64,000 bases of DNA from Ornithinimicrobium sp. CNJ-824 (GTDB lineage Bacteria > Actinomycetota > Actinomycetes > Actinomycetales > Dermatophilaceae). A model generated the notes under the pieces. That model made no database searches. It had not been told where the DNA came from and was given only the letters and a program-made list of their open reading frames with translations. Below, piece after piece: positions 56,924-64,000 of this stretch. The stretch is from NCBI RefSeq assembly GCF_001942405.1, contig NZ_MKKA01000007.1, positions 1-64,000 on the forward strand. The letters are read 5' to 3'. A program made the position numbers and the translations under genes. Positions within the stretch are counted from its first letter, which is position 1; each line of letters starts with the position of its first letter.

Positions 56924-58686
56924 GACCAGCCCCCGACCACGGCCACGGAGTCGGCGCCCAGCACGAGGCGGTCCTGCTCCACCGTGACCTCGCCGAACCG
57001 GGCGAGCACCTCCGCGTGCTCCGGCAGGTCGACCGTGGCCGTGCCCTCCCGCAGCAGGACGAGCACCCCGACCGCGCCGCGTGCCACGGTGAGCAGCTCG
57101 CCCCCGCCCGCCGGCTCACGCCGTACCTCGGCCTCGCCGAGCGGGGTCTCCCGCAGGGCGGGCCTCTCCCGGCGCAGGCGCAGCAGGGTGCGGTACCAGT
57201 CGAGCATCGTGGCGTGCTCCCCGCGGTGCACCTCCTCCCAGCGCAGCGTGGACGCGGCGACCGTGCCGCGGTCCTGCGGGTCCGGCACGTCACCGGCCCA
57301 CCCGTGCTCGGCGAACTCCCGCTCGCGCCCCTCGCGGATGGCCTGCGCCAGCCAGTCCTCGGCGTGGTCGGTGAAGTACTGCCACGGGGTGGACGCGGCG
57401 TACTCCTCGCCCATGAACAGCATGGGGGTGTAGGGCGAGGTGAGCAGCAGGGCCGCCCCGGCCGCGTGCCGCCCTGCGGGGATGCCGTGGTGCACCCGGT
57501 CCCCGGCGGCCCGGTTGCCGATCTGGTCGTGCGTCTGGAGCGAGGCCACGAACCGCCAGCCCGGCGTCACCCGCGGGTCGACGGGACGCCCGTGGACCCG
57601 CCCCCGGAAGGTCGAGTACGTCCCGTCGTGCAGGAACGGGCTGCGGCCCAGGACCTTGACGGCCGCGTCCGGGTCGGTGAAGTCGTGGTAGTAGCCCTGC
57701 GACTCCCCGGTGAGCAGCACGTGCAGCATGTGGTGCACGTCGTCGGCCCACTGGCCGTGCAGCCCGTAGCCGCCGGAGCCCCCCGGCCCGCGGAGCGCCA
57801 CGAAGGAGGGGTCGTTGCGGTCCGATTCGGCCACGAGCGTGCGCGGGACCCCGGTCTCCCGGGCGATCTCGTCGGCGAGCGCGGCCTGCTCCTCCAGCAG
57901 GTGCACGGCCCGCTCGTCGTGCAGGGCGTGGACGGCGTCCAGCCGCAGGCCGTCGAGGTGGTAGTCCTCCAGCCAGAGGCGCACGTTGTCGAGCAGGAAG
58001 GCGCGCACCTCGTCGCTGCCGGGCCCGTCGAGGTTGACCGCGTCGCCCCAGGGGGTGTGGTGGCGGTCGGTGAAGTAGGGGCCGAACTCGGCCAGGTAGT
58101 TGCCGCTGGGGCCGAGGTGGTTGTGCACGACGTCCAGCCAGACGGCTAGGCCGCGAGCGTGCGCGGCGTCGACGAGCCGGGCCAGCCCCTCGGGGCCGCC
58201 GTAGGTCTCGTGCACGGCGTAGAGGTCCACCCCGTCGTAGCCCCATCCGTGCCGGCCGGGGAAGGCGGCCACCGGCATGAGCTCGACGACCGTGACGCCG
58301 AGGTCGACGAGGTGGTCGAGGTGGTCGACGACCGCGTCGAAGGTGCCCTCGGGGGTGAACGTGCCCACGTGCAGCTCGTAGACGACTGCGTCCCGCAGCT
58401 CGACGCCGTTCCATCCGTCGTCGGTCCAGGCGAAGGTCCCGGTGTCGACGAGCGCGCTCGGCGCGTGCACCCCGTCGGGCTGCCGGCGGGACCGTGGGTC
58501 GGGCCGTGGGTCCCCGCCGTCGAGGGCGAAGGCGTAGCGACCGTCGCCGGGGTCGGTGCTCAGCGCCCACCAGCCGCCGTCGACCTGCGTCATGGGTTCG
58601 ACGCGGGGGTCCTGGACCCCGACGTGCAGGTCGACCCGCTCGGCGTCCGGGGCCCAGACGCGGTAGGTGTGGGCGGAGGAGGTCAT
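56920..58686 (-). CDS. treZ: Malto-oligosyltrehalose trehalohydrolase
   Basis: The 588-residue GH13 enzyme releases trehalose from the product of TreY. An N-terminal E-set domain (about 1-95; TYRVWAPDAERVDLHVG) is followed by the barrel with DGLRLDAVHAL (nucleophile Asp), TLVAESDRNDPSF (acid Glu) and SLQTHDQIGNRA. A C-terminal beta domain follows. ATG 58686 overlaps the treY stop by four bases (ATGA). Confidence 0.95.
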   Translation of the reverse strand: MTSSAHTYRVWAPDAERVDLHVGVQDPRVEPMTQVDGGWWALSTDPGDGRYAFALDGGDPRPDPRSRRQPDGVHAPSALVDTGTFAWTDDGWNGVELRDAVVYELHVGTFTPEGTFDAVVDHLDHLVDLGVTVVELMPVAAFPGRHGWGYDGVDLYAVHETYGGPEGLARLVDAAHARGLAVWLDVVHNHLGPSGNYLAEFGPYFTDRHHTPWGDAVNLDGPGSDEVRAFLLDNVRLWLEDYHLDGLRLDAVHALHDERAVHLLEEQAALADEIARETGVPRTLVAESDRNDPSFVALRGPGGSGGYGLHGQWADDVHHMLHVLLTGESQGYYHDFTDPDAAVKVLGRSPFLHDGTYSTFRGRVHGRPVDPRVTPGWRFVASLQTHDQIGNRAAGDRVHHGIPAGRHAAGAALLLTSPYTPMLFMGEEYAASTPWQYFTDHAEDWLAQAIREGREREFAEHGWAGDVPDPQDRGTVAASTLRWEEVHRGEHATMLDWYRTLLRLRRERPALRETPLGEAEVRREPAGGGELLTVARGAVGVLVLLREGTATVDLPEHAEVLARFGEVTVEQDRLVLGADSVAVVGGWS

Positions 58687-61142
58687 CGAGGTCCTTCCTG
58701 GAGGTCGCGGGCACGGACGAGCAGGGCCACGGGGAACCGGTCGAAGACCTCCCGGGCCAGCACGCCCTCGTCGCCGACGTGGTGGTCGCGGCCGGTCAGC
58801 GCGTCGGTCCACACGTCCGGCGGCAGCGGGACCCGGGTGTCCCGCAGGCCGCCGGCGGCGCCGAGCGCGCGGGGGGCCCGGATGGTCAGGGTGGCGGCGA
58901 CGCCGCCGCGGAGGAAGCCGAGCACGTGCGGCCCGGCCTCGACGGGGGCGTGGTCCGCGCCCGGTCCGTAGGCCTGGGGCAGCCAGCTGCGCAGCCGCAG
59001 GGTGCGGGAGGTCACCCAGAGCACCTCGTCGGACAGGTCGCGCAGGTCGCCCCCGCCGTCGACCCGGCGCAACCGCTCCATCCGCCCGTCGTAGTCGACC
59101 GGTCGGCGGTTGTCGGGGTCGACGAGCGAGAGGTCGACCAGCCCGGCCCCCTGGTAGGTGTCCGGCACGCCCGGCACGGTGAGCTGGACGAGCTTCTGGG
59201 TCAGCGTGAGGGTGCGCACGGTGGGCTCGTTGTCCCGCAGCGCCGCGCCGATCGCCTCGCTCACCTCGCCCTCGGAGACCATCTCGCTGGCCAGGGCCGT
59301 CACCCGGGCCTCGTAGGCCTCGTCCGGCTCGACCCAGCTGCTGTGCAGCTTGGCCTCGCGGACGGCCTTGGTGAGGTAGGCGTGCAGCCGCTCCTCGGAC
59401 ACCCGGCCGGCGCCGACGAGGGTCTGCCAGACCAGGTGGGCGGTGGGCGCGTCCACCCCGTGCCGCTGGGCCGCGGCGGCCCCCGCCGCCGAGAGGGCCC
59501 GCCAGGCGTCGGCGTCCCCCGCGACCGCCAGGATCCGGGCGCGCACGTCCTCGCTGCGCTTGGTGTCGTGGGTGGACAGGGTGGTCATGCCCCGGGGCCA
59601 GTGCCGGGCCTGGTGGGCGGCCCAGGCGTGCAGGACGTCCACGTCGGGGCGCTCGCCCCGGGACGGGTCGGCGCCGACCTCGTTGAGCGCCACCAGCCGG
59701 TGCCAGCGGTAGAACGCGGTGTCCTCGATGCCCTTGGCCATGACCGGCCCGGTCGTCTGCTGGAAGCGCAGACACAGGTCGGCCGCCGCGGCGGGGTCGG
59801 ACCCGTTGCCCTCGGGGTGGAGCAGCACCTCGGCGAGGGCGTCCACCTCGGCCAGCAGGTCGGGCCGGGTCGCCCGTGCCCGCTCGACCGCCTCGATCAG
59901 CGGCGCCCGCAGCTCGGGCGGGTCCTCCAGGCCGGGCCGGATGTAGGCCCGGTAGGCGTGCACGTCGACGAGCAGCTCGGCGAGCGCCGCCCGCAGCCGG
60001 TGCTCGTCGTGCCCGGGGAGCGCCTCGACCGCGCGACGCACCAGCCGGCCCATCTCCGGCTGCAGGAGGGCCTCCACGGCCTGCCGCTTGCACCGGTCGA
60101 CCTCCACGTCGAGGTCGGGCTCCCCGCCGGTGGCGAACCACGCCGTCGACACCGCGTCGGCGGTCGTGGGGTCCACCAGCGCGGCGGTGATCGCGGCGTT
60201 GGCGTCGTAGCCGGTCGTGCCGGCGCACGCCCAGCCGCGCGGCAGCCGCTCGTCGCCCTCGAGGATCTTCTCCACCCACACGGGGGTGCCCGGACGCACC
60301 GAGGAGGCAAGGGTCTCCAGGTATGCCGTGGGGTCGGCCAGCCCGTCGGGATGGTCGATGCGGAACCCGTCGACGACGCCGTGGTGGTGCAGGTCGAGCA
60401 GCTCGGCGTGGGTGGCCTCGAAGACGTCCCGCTCCTCGACCCGCACGCCGATGAGCTGGTCGACCTCGAAGAACCGCCGGTAGTTGAGGACCTGGGCCGC
60501 GTCCTTCCAGAAGCCCAGCCGCCAGTGCTGGGCCTCCAGCAGCGCCGGCAGGTCGTCCAGCAGGTGCTCGGTGCCGGGGGCCACCGGCCAGACGTGGTCG
60601 AAGTAGCGCACGACCGGCTGACCGGTGATGCGGCCCTCGCCCTCGTCCTCCCGGCCCCGGTCGACGGTGAGCTCGCCGGCGGCGAGCACCTCCTCCAGGG
60701 GGGCGCCCAGGACAGGCAGCCCGAACCGTCCGTCGAGGTGGTCCCAGTCGACGTCGAACCAGTGGGCGCGGGCCGCGCCCCGGCCCTCGCGCAGGGTCTC
60801 CCAGACGGGCGCGTTGCGCCACAGCGGCTCGACGAGCGCCATGTGGTTGGGGACGATGTCGACGACCACCCCCATGCCGCGGGCGTGCGCGGCGTCCGCC
60901 AGGCGGGTCAGCCCCTCGCGACCGCCGAGCTCGGCGCTGACCCGGGTGTGGTCGAGCACGTCGTAGCCGTGCTCGGAGCCGGGCACCGCGGTGAGCACGG
61001 GCGAGAGGTAGAGGTGGCTGACGCCGAGGGCCTCCACGTAGGGCAGGACCGCCTCGGCGTCGGCGAAGGTGAAGCCGGCGTGCAGCTGCATCCGGTAGGT
61101 GGCGGTCAGCGGGCGGCGGTCGGGGGCGTTCGGGTTCGTCAT
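58683..61142 (-). CDS. treY: Malto-oligosyltrehalose synthase
   Basis: The 819-residue GH13 enzyme turns the reducing end of a malto-oligosaccharide into a trehalose unit. TYRMQLHAGFTFADAEAVLPY, VDIVPNHMAL, VVDGFRIDHPDGLADP (nucleophile Asp), WVEKILEGDE (acid Glu) and LSTHDTKRSEDVRAR (third acid) follow in order. It uses glycogen-type glucan; with treZ it is a second trehalose route besides otsAB. No treX debranching gene is in the window. Confidence 0.96.
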   Translation of the reverse strand: MTNPNAPDRRPLTATYRMQLHAGFTFADAEAVLPYVEALGVSHLYLSPVLTAVPGSEHGYDVLDHTRVSAELGGREGLTRLADAAHARGMGVVVDIVPNHMALVEPLWRNAPVWETLREGRGAARAHWFDVDWDHLDGRFGLPVLGAPLEEVLAAGELTVDRGREDEGEGRITGQPVVRYFDHVWPVAPGTEHLLDDLPALLEAQHWRLGFWKDAAQVLNYRRFFEVDQLIGVRVEERDVFEATHAELLDLHHHGVVDGFRIDHPDGLADPTAYLETLASSVRPGTPVWVEKILEGDERLPRGWACAGTTGYDANAAITAALVDPTTADAVSTAWFATGGEPDLDVEVDRCKRQAVEALLQPEMGRLVRRAVEALPGHDEHRLRAALAELLVDVHAYRAYIRPGLEDPPELRAPLIEAVERARATRPDLLAEVDALAEVLLHPEGNGSDPAAAADLCLRFQQTTGPVMAKGIEDTAFYRWHRLVALNEVGADPSRGERPDVDVLHAWAAHQARHWPRGMTTLSTHDTKRSEDVRARILAVAGDADAWRALSAAGAAAAQRHGVDAPTAHLVWQTLVGAGRVSEERLHAYLTKAVREAKLHSSWVEPDEAYEARVTALASEMVSEGEVSEAIGAALRDNEPTVRTLTLTQKLVQLTVPGVPDTYQGAGLVDLSLVDPDNRRPVDYDGRMERLRRVDGGGDLRDLSDEVLWVTSRTLRLRSWLPQAYGPGADHAPVEAGPHVLGFLRGGVAATLTIRAPRALGAAGGLRDTRVPLPPDVWTDALTGRDHHVGDEGVLAREVFDRFPVALLVRARDLQEGPR

Positions 61143-61189
61143 GGCTGCTCCAGTGTCCCAGCAAGGACGGGCCGACGACCATTCCGCGC

Positions 61190-61224
61190 GACGGCCGCCG
61201 GACCCGTGGGGTCCGGCGGCCGTC
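61190..61224 (-). terminator. Hairpin terminator after the HesB-like gene
   Basis: Perfect 15-bp arms GACGGCCGCCGGACC (61190-61204) and GGTCCGGCGGCCGTC (61210-61224) with a 5-base loop lie just after the stop of the HesB-like gene and before treY. Confidence 0.65.
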
Positions 61225-61242
61225 GTCGTGCGGGGCGGGCGC

Positions 61243-61530
61243 TCAGGCGGTCGGCTCCTGCGGCTGCAGCGTGAACCCGACGCCCTCGGCCGTCTGGGCG
61301 GCGTCCAGGGTCTGGTCGGCCAGCGCCGGGACGGTGTCCTCGGCCACGTAGACCGGGGCCTGGGTGCTGGGCACGGCCTGGTCGGTGGGCTCCGGCTGCG
61401 GCACGAGCGCCACCTGCAGCTGGGTCTGGTCCTCGGCCAGGGACAGCCGCAGGCCGGCGGTCTCGGGCATGCCCTGCTCGGAGGTCAGGCCCTTGACGAC
61501 GGCCTGGGCGTTCTCGGTGACGGTCAGCAT
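61243..61530 (-). CDS. HesB/IscA-like small protein
   Basis: The 95-residue protein resembles the HesB/IscA fold in MLTVTENAQAVVKGLTSEQG, TAGLRLSLAEDQTQLQVALV and PVYVAEDTVPALADQTLDA, but it lacks the three iron-sulfur Cys residues. Such cysteine-less forms are common in actinobacteria and their role is unknown. ATG 61530 is the start. A hairpin terminator follows. Confidence 0.8.
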   Translation of the reverse strand: MLTVTENAQAVVKGLTSEQGMPETAGLRLSLAEDQTQLQVALVPQPEPTDQAVPSTQAPVYVAEDTVPALADQTLDAAQTAEGVGFTLQPQEPTA

Positions 61531-61721
61531 GGTGGTCTCCTCATCGTCGGTGCGACGACCGGCCGGGGGCCGGTCTCGACGCCCACGGCCACCACGGGAG
61601 GTGGTGGGTGCGCACGCGCCTCGGACCGCTCCACCCTGTCCCACCGCCCGGGGGGCCTGGCAAACGCGGGTCGCCGTCCACCCTCGACACCCCACCGTGC
61701 GGGCGGGCAGAATGGGCGTCC

Positions 61722-62801
61722 ATGGCGCTGCGTCCGCGCGCGGACGACGACCGGCTCGTCGAGCAGGTCGCCGCGGTCTGCGCCCGCGCCCAGGAACCTC
61801 TCCTGCTGCTCGAACGGGTGGCGGCCGCCGTGCGCCGGCGCGTGCCCTACGACTCCGCCGGCTGGCTGCTCGTGGACCCGGACACGCTGCTGATCACCGG
61901 CGTCTACGAGGAGGACGTGCCGCGGCAGGCCCAGCTGGCGCTGATCGAGCTGGAGCTGACGGCCGAGGACGTCAACAGGTTCGTCGACCTGGGCCGGGCC
62001 CGGGTGCCGGCCGCCGCCCTGGGCGCGACCACCGAAGGGCACCTGGACCGCTGCGCCCGGTGGACCCGCGTCTACGGCCCGGCGGGCTTCGGCGACGAGC
62101 TGCGTGCGGTGTTCCGCACCGGGCGGGTGCTGTGGGGCCACGCCTGCCTCACCCGCCGGGCGGACCGGGCGTGGTTCTCCCGGCGCGAGGTCGAGCTGCT
62201 CGCCCGGCTGTCCCCGCACGTGGCCCACGGCATCCGCACGGCACTGCTCCTCCACGAGAGCTGGGCCGAGGACCGGGCGGACGGACCCGCCCTGCTCGTC
62301 CTCGACGACGACGGCCGGGTGGAGTCGGCGACGCCGGAGGCGATGGACCGGCTGGGTCCGGTCGAGGACGGGCGTCTCGACGCGTCGGTCGTCGTGCACG
62401 AGGTCGCCGCCCAGGCACGGGCCCTGGCGGACCGCGGGGCGGGGGGCCCTCCGGCCGTCGCCCGCACCCGGGCCGCCACCGGCGAGTGGCTGCTCGTGCG
62501 GGCGACGAGGCTGGCCGGCGACGTCGGGCGCACGGCGGTGCTCGTCGAGCCCGCCCGCCGTTCCGACGTGGCTCCCCTGCTGCTCCACCTGCACGAGCTG
62601 ACCACCCGTGAGCGCGAGGTGACCGGCCTGCTCCTGACCGGCATGGCCACGGCCGACATCGCCCGGGAGCTGTGGATCACCCCTGAGACCCTCCGCGGCC
62701 ACGTCAAGGCCGTCTTCGCCAAGCTGGGGGTGGGCAGCCGGGCCGAGCTCTTCGCCCGGCTCTCCCACGAGCCGCCGGTGCGGTCCGCCCCCGGGTCGTG
62801 A
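61722..62801 (+). CDS. LuxR-family transcription regulator with GAF-like N-terminus
   Basis: The 359-residue protein has a GAF-like part (about 20-175; VPYDSAGWLLVDPDTLLITGV) and a C-terminal LuxR HTH (about 290-350) with ELTTREREVTGLLLTGMATADIARELWIT split at the first helix, then TLRGHVKAVFAKLGVGSRAEL. The signal is unknown. It is convergent with the monooxygenase gene. Confidence 0.88.
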   Translation: MALRPRADDDRLVEQVAAVCARAQEPLLLLERVAAAVRRRVPYDSAGWLLVDPDTLLITGVYEEDVPRQAQLALIELELTAEDVNRFVDLGRARVPAAALGATTEGHLDRCARWTRVYGPAGFGDELRAVFRTGRVLWGHACLTRRADRAWFSRREVELLARLSPHVAHGIRTALLLHESWAEDRADGPALLVLDDDGRVESATPEAMDRLGPVEDGRLDASVVVHEVAAQARALADRGAGGPPAVARTRAATGEWLLVRATRLAGDVGRTAVLVEPARRSDVAPLLLHLHELTTREREVTGLLLTGMATADIARELWITPETLRGHVKAVFAKLGVGSRAELFARLSHEPPVRSAPGS

Positions 62802-62810
62802 CCGGGGGCC

Positions 62811-63949
62811 TCAGGCGGGCACGGGGACCGGTTCCGGGTCCCGGGCGATGCCGCGGGCGGCCGTGCGGGCCAGCCGGCCCACGTATCCGGTCAGCCCGGG
62901 CCGGTAGACGTAGCCCACGAACCGCAGGCCCGGGGCCGCCTCCCCGCCGTCGGCGACGCGGGGCATCCCGCGGTCGTCGAGCACGCCGAGGTGACCGACC
63001 AGCTCCGGCAGGGCGGTGCCGAAGCCGGTGGCCAGGACGAGGTCGTCGACCTCGACCCGCCCGCCGTCGGCGAGCCGGGCCCCCGTGGCGTCGAGCCCGG
63101 TGACCGCGGCCACCACCCGGATCGACCCGTCCCGGATCGCCTCGACCGTCCCCCGGTCGACGATCGCCGTCCCCGCCCCGCGGGCCATGAGGGCCGCGAT
63201 CGCCCCCTCGGGCGCCGGCGGGAGCCCGTGGGCGGTGAGGTCCCCGACGGTCAGCCGCTGCATCCGGGCGAGCATCGCGTCCACCACGGGCACGGGCAGC
63301 CGGAAGAAGACCGGCACCGGCAGGTCGGTCGGCAGCCCGCCGCTGGCCCGCAGGAGCAGGTTCGGCGGGGTGCGCACCGACAGCAGCACCTCCCCGGCGC
63401 GTCCCGGGCCAGCTCGGCGGCGATCTCCATGCCGGAGGAGCCGCCTCCGACGACGAGCACCCGCCGACCCCGGTAGGGCAGCGGGTTCCGGTAGTCGGCG
63501 GAGTGCACCACGCTCCCCCGGTAGGTGGTGCCGGTGGCCCACCCGGGCAGGGCGGGGCGGTTGGCGATGCCGGTGGCCACGACGACGTGCCGGGCGGCCA
63601 TGGGGCCCGCGTCGGTGCTCAGCCTCCAGCCCCGGCCGCCGGCGGGGTCGATTCGCTCCACCGCCACGCCGGTGCGCACCGGGACGTGGTGGCGCGCGGC
63701 ATACCCGTCCAGGTAGTCCACGTACTCGTCCCGCGTCGGGAACCAGCCGTACGCCCTCGGGAAGGGCGCTCCCGGCAGGGCCGACCACCACCGGCTCGTG
63801 TTGAACCGCAGGCCGTCGTAGCGGCCGGCCCAGGCGGCTGCCGCCCGGTCCCCGCGCTCCAGCACGGTCGTCGGTATGCCGCGTCGCAGCAGCTCCGCGG
63901 CGGTCGCCAGCCCGGCGGGGCCGCTGCCGATCACCAGCACCTCGTCCAT
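62811..63949 (-). CDS. Flavin-dependent monooxygenase / NAD(P)-binding oxidoreductase (frameshifted in this sequence)
   Basis: From ATG 63949 (GAGGAGG upstream) the first frame has VLVIGSGPAGLATAAELLRRG (FAD GxGxxG, cut here), a typical monooxygenase opening RYDGLRFNTSRWWS, VVVATGIANRPALPGW and the NADPH fold VLVVGGGSSGMEIAAELARD. The next conserved EVLLSVRTPPNLLLRASGG is one frame away, so a base is missing near 63400. The end VLATGFGTALPELVGHLGV and PGLRFVGYVYRPGL is the FAD-binding tail. Restored length is about 379 residues. Its substrate is unknown. Confidence 0.9.
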
Positions 63950-64000
63950 GTCGCCTCCTCGGTCCGCCACCGGTGACGGCGGCTCCCCTCCAGGCTGGCC

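Overview
The window is very GC-rich actinobacterial chromosome. The host makes mycothiol (mshA, mshD and an S-(hydroxymethyl)mycothiol dehydrogenase are all here) and carries CarD, an orphan GlnR-type regulator, an LCP wall-ligase protein and SenX3/RegX3. Gene content and order (mshA-ybjN-like-gpmA-regX3-senX3; glnR-mshD-nudix; carD-ispD-ispF) fit the Micrococcales, plausibly an Ornithinimicrobium/Serinicoccus-like genus. The genus is a guess; the phylum is not.

Region 1 (1-7.6 kb) is the right-hand end of an integrated element. A tyrosine integrase gene (6260-7384, minus) sits next to the 3' end of a tRNA-Thr(TGT) gene (7526-7598, minus). The element runs left out of the window. Its cargo is a cut-off CadD-like cadmium transporter, a small zinc-finger protein, a tight three-gene cassette (RNA-binding/HicA-like protein, helix-turn-helix protein, SecB-like chaperone; 1428-3268) that resembles a toxin-antitoxin-chaperone locus of an unfamiliar kind, a bactofilin-like protein and a 726-residue AAA ATPase of the anti-phage type. 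The ATPase gene has visibly more A/T than the rest. The host-typical octamer GGTATGCC is absent here.

Region 2 (7.6-24.7 kb): Rpf-like cell-wall protein, Ser/Thr kinase, otsA-otsB (trehalose from UDP-glucose), a maltose-type ABC importer operon with its LacI-type regulator and a divergent MsmK-type ATPase, PaiB-like and DUF4032 proteins, and a solute-binding lipoprotein coupled to a cation-efflux protein.

Region 3 (23.7-36 kb): the usually contiguous carD-ispD-ispF-cysS-rlmB cluster is split here by about 8 kb carrying a DUF559-type protein flanked by two large palindromes, GPP34, the mscR formaldehyde/mycothiol pair, an AspT/YidE-type transporter, DUF6328 and an acyl-CoA synthetase.

Region 4 (36-64 kb): phosphate control (phoU, senX3-regX3 with a candidate PHO box), gpmA, mshA, a chain of translationally coupled minus-strand genes (BKACE-asparaginase-dtd; DUF2516-hydrolase), YgfZ, LCP, nitrobindin, glnR-mshD-nudix, and the treY-treZ trehalose operon. 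A LuxR-type regulator and a flavin monooxygenase end the window.

A technical warning applies throughout: about 15 single-base losses break conserved genes, including essential cysS, ispD and ispF. All look like missing G/C bases, so sequence error is the likely cause. Such genes are annotated over their full span.
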